NCBI RefSeq assembly: GCF_001750165.1
Contig: NZ_CP015411.1
Location: forward strand, 3,758,501 to 3,822,500
Direction: 5' to 3'
From: Pseudoalteromonas luteoviolacea
GTDB lineage: Bacteria; Pseudomonadota; Gammaproteobacteria; Enterobacterales; Alteromonadaceae
Length of the DNA stretch: 64,000 nt
Under the pieces are notes generated by a model. That model made no database searches. It saw only the letters and a program-made list of their open reading frames with translations, and was not told the origin of the DNA. The position numbers were made by a program, and so were the translations under genes. Of this stretch, positions 46,001 through 54,362 are shown one piece after another (positions within the stretch are counted from its first letter, which is position 1; every line of letters starts with the position of its first letter).

Positions 46001-46158
46001 GCGGTTTAGCCACTGTGATCGTAGGTGGTATGGCAATAAGTGCCCTGTTCACCTTGATATTGATGCCTAGCTTGCTGCAACTTGGTCGAGGAAAGCAACC
46101 GAAAGTTAAGCAAAATGATAATTCAAAACCTTCTCTAAATTTAGTGTCAAATCAATAA
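43036..46158 (+). CDS. RND-family efflux permease
   Basis: The protein is an inner-membrane proton-driven exporter of the HAE-1/AcrB type with 12 helices and two large periplasmic loops. I start at ATG 43036 (MNLTRSSLKNPASVIVILAL), the usual N-terminus, for 1040 residues. The N-terminal text LPIQLTPDIEQPQI is typical. Helix 4 reads GLVLDAAIIVQENIARL, so the usual Asp-Asp pair of AcrB is Asp-Ala here. Helix 10 reads GLVVNNAILLVDQT, with Asn where AcrB has Lys, as in several RND subgroups. The adaptor follows 10 bp downstream. No outer-membrane channel or regulator gene is adjacent. Substrates are unknown. Confidence 0.92.
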   Translation: MNLTRSSLKNPASVIVILALVLVFGLLSIFKLPIQLTPDIEQPQITIFSGWRQAAPEEIESVIIEPLENAVKNTPGALEVNTTINRGNGSISLTFAIGTDMQQAMLDVLTNLNQAPPLPLDAIDPVVSAGGGFGGGGIAAAATLLVTPLEAGEQGLSLDMAQYQKQIDEIIEPRLSQIQGVSRVDLASERSKELRVTFDPHKASALGISINQIRQTLRASQDTSAGLANVGRRQYTVRFTGQYDLQDMLQMRVGYSGERPIYLGDIATVKETFSDRLGMSGRNGQPAYYIRVGRINEANTVALLDEINIAINELNAGPLKEAGLSIELSYDASVHIRNALLLVKSNLGLGVLLSCIILWLFFRGIKTTLIIAATIPVSLMVAFLALNIFDRSINVISLAGLAFAVGLVLDAAIIVQENIARLKSNGFDNHKASLKGATQVAGALFASTATSVAIFLPILFMAGIEGQLFSDLALTLSIAVIASLLSALTIIPIANRYIPDSKAKKDPYQAYWKKLTNFIMQLTNTKLKQVSWIVGLLGSSLLITVTMLPKTDFMPQAPTDGFFFSLITPPGGNVNYMEEELLKRVKARLMPHYTGEKQPGIKDFNFYLFGTNAGGFIYSADPQRVEELMKVTREEILVDLPDTQVFLFRGSMIQVSNGGDGRNIDIEITGPNMDDLISGAQVALTAVKEALPEATAQPQPRLDMAEPELRLHPNDRRITQAGLTRQDVSQAVQAFTGGLFVNEYFNGNDRMNVILRATSWDSPEALKALPIVTPDSGIQTVGELAHVERTVGPSQLRRVNGRRTVSVVVTPPADMSLEQAQQILLSQVIPKVKATLPENAGVILSGNAQKMNSAIQEMAINFVLALFILFLLMSALFKSAKDSLLVLLVMPLAAAGGVIALFVLNLFTFQSLDLLTMIGFIILLGLVVNNAILLVDQTRVAEASGMLRQAAVRQAVLMRARPVYLSTLTSLFGMLPLTLVPGVGAEIYRGLATVIVGGMAISALFTLILMPSLLQLGRGKQPKVKQNDNSKPSLNLVSNQ

Positions 46159-46168
46159 GGAATTAGCA

Positions 46169-47257
46169 ATGCGTAAAACATCTTTAACTGTGACATTATT
46201 TTCCTTGGCTTTGGCATGCAACTCGCTATTGTTTAGCGCAACCAGCCGTGCAGCGCTGCCTGTTACTGTAGAAGCGGTGACAGAGGCCCCGTTGACCAGC
46301 TCACTGGCAGTCAGTGGCACCCTCTTTGGCAAGCAAGATGTTGTGATTACAGCAGGGCTCGCTGGGCGTCTGCTCTTTGTTGCAGAGCCTGGACAGCGAG
46401 TAGAACAAGGAGAGGTGCTCATTCGAATGGACACCTTACCTTTAGAGCTTGAACAAGCTCGCCAGCAAGAAATGCTCAAACGTGCACAAATCAATTTGAG
46501 ATTCCACCAGCAAGAACTGACCCGATTGAAAAAACTTGCTAAGACTAACAGTGCTGCGGCGACTCAAGTTGATAGCGTGCAAAATCAACATGATCTGGCG
46601 TTATCTGATATCGCATTAGCTCAAATTGAACTGAACGTCATCGCAGATCAATTATCTCGGGCGACAATAACAGCACCTTTCACCGGTGTTGTCAGTGAGC
46701 GATTTAAACGCGCAGGTAGAGAAGTCAGCCGAGCTAGTGAATTGCTGAACTTTGTTGATAATCATAATTTAGAAGCAAGGCTATATGTCCCAGTAAAATA
46801 TTTACATTATCTCAAGCAGGGAATTGTTTTGCCTTTTCAAACTGGTGACTTGAACAACCCAGTTACAAGCTCAGCAACAATTAGCCGTGTTATCCCCGCT
46901 ACGGATCCTCGCTCACAAACGGTCGAAGTCAGAGCCGATTTGCCCACAGACCACAAGCAAATTTATGCGGTTGGACAGCTTGTTGATGTCACCGTACCAC
47001 TGCAATCCAATCAACCCGTTTTATTGGTTAACCGTGATGCGCTCATCATTCGGCAAAACGGGATCCATATCGTCAAAGTTGACCATGACAACACTGTTCA
47101 GCAAATACCAGTCCAAGTTGGTAAAGGCGAAGGCACATTTGTCGAGGTCAAAGCCATAGATAACACACGTCAACTTAATATTGGCGATCAAATCGCGGTA
47201 AGGGGTGCTGAACGTTTAACAGATGGGCAGGAAGTTGACGTACAGGCCCGCCATTAA
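46169..47257 (+). CDS. RND periplasmic adaptor (membrane fusion protein)
   Basis: The protein is a 362-residue partner of the permease. A signal peptide covers about residues 1-28 (LFSATSRAA). The lipoyl-like halves are seen as VSGTLFGKQDVVITAGLAGRL with GQRVEQGEVLIRMD and TITAPFTGVVSERFKRAGREV, flanking a coiled-coil hairpin (residues about 90-155). A beta-barrel and membrane-proximal domain complete it. It bridges the permease and an outer-membrane channel encoded elsewhere. The permease-then-adaptor order and 10-bp spacing indicate one transcript, ended by the terminator at 47276. Confidence 0.9.
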   Translation: MRKTSLTVTLFSLALACNSLLFSATSRAALPVTVEAVTEAPLTSSLAVSGTLFGKQDVVITAGLAGRLLFVAEPGQRVEQGEVLIRMDTLPLELEQARQQEMLKRAQINLRFHQQELTRLKKLAKTNSAAATQVDSVQNQHDLALSDIALAQIELNVIADQLSRATITAPFTGVVSERFKRAGREVSRASELLNFVDNHNLEARLYVPVKYLHYLKQGIVLPFQTGDLNNPVTSSATISRVIPATDPRSQTVEVRADLPTDHKQIYAVGQLVDVTVPLQSNQPVLLVNRDALIIRQNGIHIVKVDHDNTVQQIPVQVGKGEGTFVEVKAIDNTRQLNIGDQIAVRGAERLTDGQEVDVQARH

Positions 47258-47275
47258 TTGACAGATTACTAGCCC

Positions 47276-47312
47276 AATGAGCTTGCTTATGGATGAGTAA
47301 GCCTCATTTTTA
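47276..47312 (+). terminator. Rho-independent terminator of the RND operon
   Basis: A 14-pair stem (AATGAG plus CTTGCTTA against TGAGTAAG plus CTCATT, with two wobble pairs and one bulged C) has loop TGGA and is followed by TTT. Confidence 0.82.
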
Positions 47313-47438
47313 TATACATAAAAATCATAAGTTTAATAAAATTTAATAGTAAGGAAACTTGAATTTAAGTAAGTTTAATTGGCACTTTCAACCTGTCTTT
47401 TACAAGCTACTCCAACAACGAATAACGGAGTAGAAAAC

Positions 47439-48374
47439 ATGCTAACAAACAAAATTTTGATAAAAACACAGGTAAGCTTGCTCGTAGCTGGTACACTCGG
47501 GATCTGTGCAAATGCACCAGCTGCCAATGCCAAGACACCTCAAGTCATGTTTGATGACTTTAGCTATCGAAAATTTGAAGATGCACAAGAGAATGGTTGG
47601 CAAATTCGCGAAGAAGTGGGCCATCCGGGCATTAAAAACGCGACCTGGTGGAAAGAAGGTATTACATTCCACCCAGACCCTCTCAATCAAAGCAATACCG
47701 TAATGCGTATTACTTCAAAAACCGATGGCACAGCTGAGAATACTCGCCATACACAAATCTGCCACAACCGTAAATACAAAGAAGGTACATACGCCGCAAG
47801 AGTTTACTTTAATGATGCCCCACAATATGGGCCCGATGGTGATGCGGTTATCCAAACCTTCTACGCCATTAGCCCCTTGAAAGCGCCTATGGATAAAAAC
47901 TATAGCGAAATGGATTTCGAATACTTGCCTAACGGCGGTTGGGGTACTGAGCGTCTTGCCTTGTTTGCCACTTCTTGGGAAACTTTTCAGTTAACGCCTT
48001 GGACCAAAGTAAACGCATACGACTATCATATTGAGTCTTTGCAAGGCTGGAACACGCTGGTTCTTCAAGTCGCCGACAATACACTGAAGTACTACGTCAA
48101 TGGCCACTTATTTGCTAAACATGGTGCAGATGTTTATCCCGAGGTGCCTATGTCCATTAACTTCAATCAATGGTTTGATCCAAATAAATTGGTTCAATCG
48201 ACCCATATGCGTCAATACTATCAAGATGTAGACTGGGTATATTTTGCTAAAGATCAAGTAATTGAGCCTACAACTGTGGTTCAAGCAGTTGAGCAACTCA
48301 GAAAACAAAAGGTGGCCCAACGCGATACTGTGCCTGATTGGAAACCAAAGCAACCTGACTACTGTAGCCTTTAA
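47439..48374 (+). CDS. Secreted GH16-like glycoside hydrolase
   Basis: The predicted protein has 311 residues. The signal peptide runs to about residue 31 (ANAPAANA), and the rest looks like a concanavalin-type jelly-roll. The GH16 catalytic text is E157-M-D-F-E161 (SEMDFEYLPNGGW), giving nucleophile, helper Asp159 and acid/base in order. KEGTYAARVYFND is the usual strand before the active site. GH16 enzymes cleave beta-1,3 or mixed-linked glucans, agar, porphyran or carrageenan; the substrate cannot be told. I chose ATG 47439, with ACGGAG ten bases upstream; the open frame from 47379 has no site. Its stop overlaps that of the convergent regulator gene. Confidence 0.75.
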   Translation: MLTNKILIKTQVSLLVAGTLGICANAPAANAKTPQVMFDDFSYRKFEDAQENGWQIREEVGHPGIKNATWWKEGITFHPDPLNQSNTVMRITSKTDGTAENTRHTQICHNRKYKEGTYAARVYFNDAPQYGPDGDAVIQTFYAISPLKAPMDKNYSEMDFEYLPNGGWGTERLALFATSWETFQLTPWTKVNAYDYHIESLQGWNTLVLQVADNTLKYYVNGHLFAKHGADVYPEVPMSINFNQWFDPNKLVQSTHMRQYYQDVDWVYFAKDQVIEPTTVVQAVEQLRKQKVAQRDTVPDWKPKQPDYCSL

Positions 48375-49999
48375 TTAATCGTATGAATGGGCACTTGAGC
48401 AAACCACGCCTGCACCCGCGCAATTAGTTGAGGACTATCCGCTTGGTGCGCAATATCAAGTGCCTGCTGTGCCATAGAATGCGCACGGCCCTTTTCCCCC
48501 AACTCTCGATACATGTCAGCCTGTGCTAACAATACCCAAATTTGATTGGGGCTGGCATTGCTTTCGTTGGCAACTTGCATCGCTTTACTAAAATAATGTT
48601 TTGCTTCATTTATCTCTTGCTGTGCAATGGCTATTTTTGCCAACTCGATCAATGCCGCTGTCTGGCCATAGCGACCACGAAAGCTTTGATGATACTCAAG
48701 CGCAGCTAATAACCACCTTGTTGCTTCACTATATTGCCCTTGCAAGCGCTTGATTTTACCAAGCTCCTCATAAGAGTATGCGATAAACAGCTTATCTTGA
48801 CTAGATTGGGCTAACCCCTTTGCTTTCGCAATATACTGCTCGGCCAAATCTAACTCTTGTTGCCTATTTTCTCCTTGTGGCCAATGTATTAATAAATAGC
48901 CTATCAACAAATTGGCGCGTAAATGTTCTTTTTGACTCACAGAGTTGTCTACTAGTAACAAACTCCCCTGAAGCAGACTAATTGCCTGCTCCAACTGAAA
49001 GGTGTTTGCCAAACTTCCTGCCAAGTATCGTCTTGCGGCTAGCATATTCGGTTGCTCTACTAGCGCACTGCGAAACAGTGCGATAGCATCTTCATAATCT
49101 CGCTGTAAAAATGCATTCACCCCTTTGGCAAAGGCTTGATTGCTAAATGCACCATGGTAAGACGCAGTAGCTGTTATTTCTTGCTGCTGATACTTTTCGG
49201 CTAATACGCTTACTAGCTGGTTTAATGCATCTTCGACACTTTGGGATAATATTACCCCTTGTTGCGGGCCATACGTTGAATGGAGAGTGTAGTGTAATTG
49301 TAAGTCTTCAGGGTAACCGGTCAGTCGAGTTTGGACCACGAGCTGAACATCCAATTTTTGCTGCAATTTAAATATTTTCCCCGACAGAGGGCGTGCACCT
49401 CGAGTATCAAGCTCCTGAAGGTACTCTATCGCTAATAATACATCATCGGTGTTACTCACTGATAAGGTTGTTTGCTGAGCAAGCGTGCGTGTTAATTGAT
49501 CCATGCCTTGAATCGGCACCCATTCATGCAGCTTATCTGGCATGTTGTTTTCAACTGGTAAAAACGCCACACGGGGCAATTGCTGCAAATTAGATTTGCC
49601 TGAGATAAAGTAAGCTAATCCTGCTACTAATATCAGAATTAAAAAACCAAGCGTCACCATTGGCATCGTCATAAACTGTTTAAACTGAGCTGGCTGTTTA
49701 GTTGCTTCAACCTCTGCGACCCAGCGATATCCAATTTTAGGGAAGGTTTTAATCGTATTGGCCCCAAGCATATCCCTGATCTCTTTAATCGACTGAACTA
49801 ACACTTGGTCTTGCACAACGACATCACACCAAACATTGTCTAATAATTCTTGTTTGGTGACTACACGGTCTGGGTTTTCGACTAACAAGGTGAGTACTTG
49901 CAGCGTTTTGGCTCGTATATCAAGTCGTTGTTGTGTACCTTGGGTATAAATCACCCCACGGACCAGGTCGACTTCCTTGTTATCAATTTTAAAGCGCAT
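48371..49999 (-). CDS. CadC/ToxR-like membrane transcription regulator with TPR-like C-terminus
   Basis: The protein has 542 residues. Residues 1-98 are an OmpR/PhoB-type winged helix (ELLDNVWCDVVVQDQVLVQS, IKTFPKIGYRWVAEVE). A single membrane helix follows at about 112-132. The periplasmic part begins with a TolB-like segment (LPRVAFLPVENNMPD...WVPIQGMDQL) and continues with helical TPR-like repeats. CadC-type proteins sense periplasmic signals and bind the DNA of nearby operons. Its divergent neighbour is the amine oxidase gene, with a palindrome between them, so that gene is a likely target. The stop codon overlaps that of the GH16 gene. Confidence 0.88.
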   Translation of the reverse strand: MRFKIDNKEVDLVRGVIYTQGTQQRLDIRAKTLQVLTLLVENPDRVVTKQELLDNVWCDVVVQDQVLVQSIKEIRDMLGANTIKTFPKIGYRWVAEVEATKQPAQFKQFMTMPMVTLGFLILILVAGLAYFISGKSNLQQLPRVAFLPVENNMPDKLHEWVPIQGMDQLTRTLAQQTTLSVSNTDDVLLAIEYLQELDTRGARPLSGKIFKLQQKLDVQLVVQTRLTGYPEDLQLHYTLHSTYGPQQGVILSQSVEDALNQLVSVLAEKYQQQEITATASYHGAFSNQAFAKGVNAFLQRDYEDAIALFRSALVEQPNMLAARRYLAGSLANTFQLEQAISLLQGSLLLVDNSVSQKEHLRANLLIGYLLIHWPQGENRQQELDLAEQYIAKAKGLAQSSQDKLFIAYSYEELGKIKRLQGQYSEATRWLLAALEYHQSFRGRYGQTAALIELAKIAIAQQEINEAKHYFSKAMQVANESNASPNQIWVLLAQADMYRELGEKGRAHSMAQQALDIAHQADSPQLIARVQAWFAQVPIHTIN

Positions 50000-50389
50000 G
50001 ATTTAATACCATTGATTCAGTCTTCGTAGACACCTAATCATAACCATCTGTTTTAAATGTAGTTTGCCCTAATGTGTATGTGTACTCAAGTATCATAAGA
50101 CAATCTTCTGGGGTAACTTAGGGAATAAAATTCATGCCAACGCACATAAATTTTAGCGCATGATATCTAAACGTCACAAAGTTAACCTTTGTGCTACATT
50201 TAATGCTGAATTGTCCCAATGCATCGCTCTGTTTTTCAAACTGAGTGACTTTAAACACTTGCATAAAATGTAAAATATTTATGTAAATCGCAGATTTAAC
50301 TATCTGCTTTGCAGCACAGTCGCAGTAGTTGTTTTATAGGAGTAGTCGTCTGCCAAAGTAGGCTTAACCATCAAGGCTAAGGAAAAACT
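50000..50389. other. Divergent control region, regulator / amine oxidase
   Basis: This 390-bp gene-free interval contains the palindrome at 50175-50193. It must hold promoters for both divergent genes. No other structure is evident. Confidence 0.6.
50175..50193. promoter_or_regulatory. 19-bp palindrome, candidate operator
   Basis: CACAAAG and CTTTGTG arms of seven bases flank TTAAC. It sits nearly midway between the two divergent genes, about 180-200 bp from each start. It is a plausible binding site for a regulator, perhaps the CadC-like protein; this is inference. Confidence 0.45.
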
Positions 50390-52351
50390 ATGACACATTA
50401 CACATTTGGCAAAGAGATCACGGATAAACCCCTCCCAACAAAAGTCAAAGTTGCCATTGTCGGCGCTGGCATGTCTGGTCTATACAGTGCTTGGCGATTA
50501 CAGCAAGAAGCCCAAGTACAAGATCTTGCTATATTTGAGCGTTCTAATCGAACTGGTGGACGCTTAGATTCCGATCTACTTGAATTCAATAATTTACGTT
50601 CGGAACATCCTAAAACAATTACCGTCAAAGAAGAGCAAGGTGGTATGCGATTCCTATTTGATGGAATGGATGATCTCATGGCGCTGTTTTTAAAACTGAA
50701 CTTACAAAACGACATCGTTCCATTTCCTATGAATAGCGGCGGAAACAATCGACTATTCTTTCGCGGTGAGAGCTTTAGTGTTGAAGATGCTCAACAAGAT
50801 AACTACGCCATTTGGTCTCACTTATACAATCTTGATCAATCAGAGCAAGGTGTGAACCCCAAAGACATCGTCAACGTCGTCTTCAATCGTATTTTAGAAG
50901 CCAACCCTCAGTTTCAACAACGTCCTGAAGTCAGAGGCCCAGAGTTTTGGCAGGCTTTTAGGTTGGAGTGCAAATGGCAAGGACAAACGCTGAATGAGTG
51001 GACACTGTGGGATCTCTATACCGACATGGGTTATTCACAAGAGTGTATTAATATGCTCTACCGAGTACTTGGTTTCAATGGTACATTTTTATCACAAATG
51101 AACGCAGGTGTGGCATATCAGCTGTTAGAAGACTTCCCAGCCAATGTACAATTTAAAACGTTTAAAGATGGCTTTAGCACCTTACCTAATAAGTTGGTTG
51201 AAGAAGTTGGCACTGACAACATTCACTTACAGACTAGCATTGAAGAGATTGACTACGCAGAAGAGTCTGGACTGTACTCCCTTCATTATAGCCACACAGA
51301 TGAACACGGCCGAACACACAAAGGCATTGTACAAGCTGAAAAAGTCATATTAGGTTTACCACGACTTGCGCTTGAAAAGCTGTTTGTTCGCTCTAATGCA
51401 TTTAACCAACTCGACAAAGATAAATCTGAGCAACTTTGGAACACTCTGCAATCCGCCAGTAATCAGCCGCTGCTAAAAATTAACCTATATTATGACTCAG
51501 CGTGGTGGGGTCGCGGTACCACTGGTAGGCCCGCAGTTGAGTTTGGCCCCAACTTTGCCGATTTACCCACAGGCTCTGTTTATCCCTTCTATGCGGTAAA
51601 TGATGAATTGGCTGCAGCACTGATGTACCAAGAACGTTCGACACACCCATCTAAAGATGTTCAAGCCAAGCTGGACCGTATCGGCAACGAAAAATATGAG
51701 CGACCTGCCGCATTAACCATCTATTGTGATTACTTGAATATCAACTTCTGGAGCAACTTGCAAAATATTGGCGAGACTTACCATCACCCGAATCAAAGTC
51801 ACTATGTCCAAGATATCCCTGATGATATCTATCCAGCGTCGACAGCAGTTGTGGCTCAGGCAACAAAATTCTTTAAAGAGATATTTAATACTCACTATGT
51901 ACCTGAGCCTATCCTAACCAGTGCTCGTATTTGGGAAGGCAGCACTAAATTTGATATTCCTGCAAGCCGACAATTCGGTTTCGGTGTTCACCAATGGGCA
52001 GTGGGTGCCAATGATAAAGAAGTAATGGAAACACTCAGTGAGCCATTGCCAAACCTATATACCTGTGGTGAAGCATTCTCTGATTATCAGGGCTGGGTTG
52101 AAGGTGCATTGCGCTCTACTGATTTAGCACTAGAAAAAAGCTTTGGTTTGAAACCATTTAGCCAAGTGTATTTTGAAAATACCAACATCCATGCAGCGGA
52201 TGCAATCAAAGCGATTTACGAGGAAAACTCCAGTAAGCTCATCAACCAATATATAGAAACTAACTTCTCAGCAAATACGGCACCGATTGACCGTACTCAA
52301 GACTTTGATAGCGTCATTGGCGTTGATCTCTGCTACTTCGACACAAAGTGA
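50390..52351 (+). CDS. Flavin amine oxidase / L-amino-acid oxidase-like
   Basis: The protein is a 653-residue FAD-dependent oxidase of the monoamine oxidase / L-amino-acid oxidase fold. The N-terminal FAD site is VAIVGAGMSGLYSAWRL (GAGMSG at 25-30) with FERSNRTGGRL, then GGMRFLFDGMDDL. The C-terminal FAD contact is LYTCGEAFSDYQGWVEGALRSTD. No signal peptide is seen, so it is cytoplasmic. LAAO-type enzymes convert an L-amino acid to the 2-keto acid with ammonia and hydrogen peroxide. The next gene is a 2-keto acid decarboxylase, which fits consecutive steps. The exact amino acid is not deducible. Control by the divergent CadC-like gene is likely but inferred. Confidence 0.87.
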   Translation: MTHYTFGKEITDKPLPTKVKVAIVGAGMSGLYSAWRLQQEAQVQDLAIFERSNRTGGRLDSDLLEFNNLRSEHPKTITVKEEQGGMRFLFDGMDDLMALFLKLNLQNDIVPFPMNSGGNNRLFFRGESFSVEDAQQDNYAIWSHLYNLDQSEQGVNPKDIVNVVFNRILEANPQFQQRPEVRGPEFWQAFRLECKWQGQTLNEWTLWDLYTDMGYSQECINMLYRVLGFNGTFLSQMNAGVAYQLLEDFPANVQFKTFKDGFSTLPNKLVEEVGTDNIHLQTSIEEIDYAEESGLYSLHYSHTDEHGRTHKGIVQAEKVILGLPRLALEKLFVRSNAFNQLDKDKSEQLWNTLQSASNQPLLKINLYYDSAWWGRGTTGRPAVEFGPNFADLPTGSVYPFYAVNDELAAALMYQERSTHPSKDVQAKLDRIGNEKYERPAALTIYCDYLNINFWSNLQNIGETYHHPNQSHYVQDIPDDIYPASTAVVAQATKFFKEIFNTHYVPEPILTSARIWEGSTKFDIPASRQFGFGVHQWAVGANDKEVMETLSEPLPNLYTCGEAFSDYQGWVEGALRSTDLALEKSFGLKPFSQVYFENTNIHAADAIKAIYEENSSKLINQYIETNFSANTAPIDRTQDFDSVIGVDLCYFDTK

Positions 52352-52368
52352 TAACTATCACCAAAGTG

Positions 52369-52398
52369 AGCGGCTATGCATTTGCACAGCCGCTTTTT
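52369..52398 (+). terminator. Terminator between amine oxidase and decarboxylase genes
   Basis: AGCGGCT at 52369-52375 and AGCCGCT at 52388-52394 flank a 12-base loop, with TTTT after. It sits 27 bp before the next ATG, so read-through or a second promoter is needed for the decarboxylase. Confidence 0.75.
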
Positions 52399-52425
52399 GG
52401 CCAATAAAACGAAGAGTCATTATTT

Positions 52426-54216
52426 ATGAGTACATGTTTCAAAGAATATACAGTTGCGGATTATTTCAAAGACCGCTTAGAAGAAATTGGTGTTGACCAA
52501 ATGTTTGGCGTCGCGGGTAATTATACTGCTGGCTTATTGGATACCATTTTAGCCGACAGCCAATCTCCAATTACCATTAAAGGCAATGCAAACGAGATTT
52601 GTGCCGGGTTTGCTGCAGATGCTTATGCTCGGCTAAAAGGCCCTTGTGCATTGTATGTCACATATAGCGTCGGTGCATTTAGCCTACTCAATACCATTGC
52701 AGGTTCTTATGTTGAGCAAGTGCCCGTTATATTAATCAATGGTGCCCCCACCAATAAAGAAGACCAAGTCTCAAAATGCCAAGGGTTGCTTTACTCCCAT
52801 ACTACAGGCTATGAATTCGTCGATATTCATATGTTTCGCCCAATTACGGTGGCCGCAGAGCGCATCAATAACGCCTTACAAGCCCCCTACCAAATCGACT
52901 CAGCAATCACAGCACTGCTGAGCGAGCAACGCCCTATCTATTTTGAAGTTACCGAAGATATTTGGCGTAGTCCGTGTCAAAGACCGCAGGGACGAATAAG
53001 AGAGCGCAAAAATGACACGCTCACCGTCAGTTGTGCTAAACAAGCTGCTGACGCCACCTTGCAATTGATGCTATCCAAGCCCAAAAGTATATTTTGGGCA
53101 GGCGTTGAATTACAACGCCTCGGGTTACAGGATGAGTTTCTCAATTTAATGGAAGTGATTAATCGTCATCACTCCATGCCGGACGGACATATCCATTTTG
53201 TCACTTCCGCTTTAAGTAAATCAGTCATTGCAGAAACTCACCCTTGGTTCGAGGGCTGTGTCACACTCTCACCATCTGAAGTACAAGATCTGGTAGGTAA
53301 AGACGGCGTATTAGTAGGCATAGGTGCATGGACTACGGGTAAAGATACTGGAAATCAGGATATTCGTAGCAGCAACACTATATTGTCTGCCCACCAAGGC
53401 GTCTATGTCGGTGCTGATTTTTACCCATCTGTATTGCTCAAAGATTATTTATACTACCTCACAGAAGCATTTGAGCAATTGGCCAAACACAATCCCGCCC
53501 AATTGGCCGGTATTCGCAAACCCATGCCTGTGAACAATATGCCAATGCCTGATCAGCAATTAGGGTACGATAGCTTTTTCGCCGCGATGAGCAGCTGGAT
53601 AACAGAAGATGACGTATTAATTGTCGATGCTGGGTTCCCATTGATTGGGGCTCAACGCGTCAAAATACCTGCACGAAATGGCTTTGTAGCCCAAGCTGCG
53701 TGGTTATCAATCGGTTACTCAGTCCCAGCGGGCACCGGTGTGAAGTGCGCTTACCCCGATAAAAGGTCTATTGTCGTTGTCGGTGATGGCGCATTCCATG
53801 AGACCTGCCAAGCCGTTGCCGATCAACATGCTTATGGGCAAAACACCGTTGTCTTCGTCTTAGCCAATGGCATTTATGGGATTGAGCAATACCTCGTCAA
53901 CCCCAACCCATTTCGTAAGCCACCTGTTGATTATCAAGATAAATTACTCAACCAGGTGTATAGCTACAATGACTTACCGTCATGGGAAATCGCCAAACTG
54001 CCTGATGCATTCGGCGGCAAAGGGATTAAAGTAACCAGCGTTGAACAATTACTCAGTGCAATGGAAGAAATTCGTCATAATGATCACCTCAATTATGTCG
54101 TCGAAGTCTGTATTCCTAAAGAAGATACTCCATCGAGTATCACTGCCGAAGCCCCAACAGCAGTCGGTGAAGATGAAATATGCAACCCAAAATGGCCACC
54201 CGCAAATAAATTTTAA
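52426..54216 (+). CDS. ThDP-dependent 2-keto acid decarboxylase (PDC/IPDC-like)
   Basis: The protein is a 596-residue pyruvate / indolepyruvate / phenylpyruvate decarboxylase-type enzyme. The cofactor-activating glutamate is E57 in KGNANEICAGFAADAYAR. The C-terminal ThDP/Mg motif is VVGDGAFHETCQA...LANGIYGIEQ. The HH motif of pyruvate decarboxylases, HHT-x-G, is S124-H125 here (LLYSHTTGYEF), so the first His is missing; this may alter the reaction or chain of substrates. Expected chemistry is decarboxylation of an aryl or branched 2-keto acid to an aldehyde, or carboligation. It lies 74 bp after the amine oxidase, which would supply keto acid. A strong terminator follows. Confidence 0.87.
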   Translation: MSTCFKEYTVADYFKDRLEEIGVDQMFGVAGNYTAGLLDTILADSQSPITIKGNANEICAGFAADAYARLKGPCALYVTYSVGAFSLLNTIAGSYVEQVPVILINGAPTNKEDQVSKCQGLLYSHTTGYEFVDIHMFRPITVAAERINNALQAPYQIDSAITALLSEQRPIYFEVTEDIWRSPCQRPQGRIRERKNDTLTVSCAKQAADATLQLMLSKPKSIFWAGVELQRLGLQDEFLNLMEVINRHHSMPDGHIHFVTSALSKSVIAETHPWFEGCVTLSPSEVQDLVGKDGVLVGIGAWTTGKDTGNQDIRSSNTILSAHQGVYVGADFYPSVLLKDYLYYLTEAFEQLAKHNPAQLAGIRKPMPVNNMPMPDQQLGYDSFFAAMSSWITEDDVLIVDAGFPLIGAQRVKIPARNGFVAQAAWLSIGYSVPAGTGVKCAYPDKRSIVVVGDGAFHETCQAVADQHAYGQNTVVFVLANGIYGIEQYLVNPNPFRKPPVDYQDKLLNQVYSYNDLPSWEIAKLPDAFGGKGIKVTSVEQLLSAMEEIRHNDHLNYVVEVCIPKEDTPSSITAEAPTAVGEDEICNPKWPPANKF

Positions 54217-54223
54217 CCCCAGT

Positions 54224-54249
54224 AACCAGCCTATATGGCTGGTTTTTTT
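54224..54249 (+). terminator. Rho-independent terminator of the decarboxylase gene
   Basis: The stem AACCAGCC / GGCTGGTT has loop TATAT, followed by seven T. Confidence 0.92.
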
Positions 54250-54362
54250 ACATATATTAAAAAATGATCTTGCTGTGATAAATTTGTGATAATTGAGCGA
54301 GGCTTTCGCGACAATTGCCCTGCATGATTAGTCTTGTCAATTACAAACAACAAGAGCCAATT

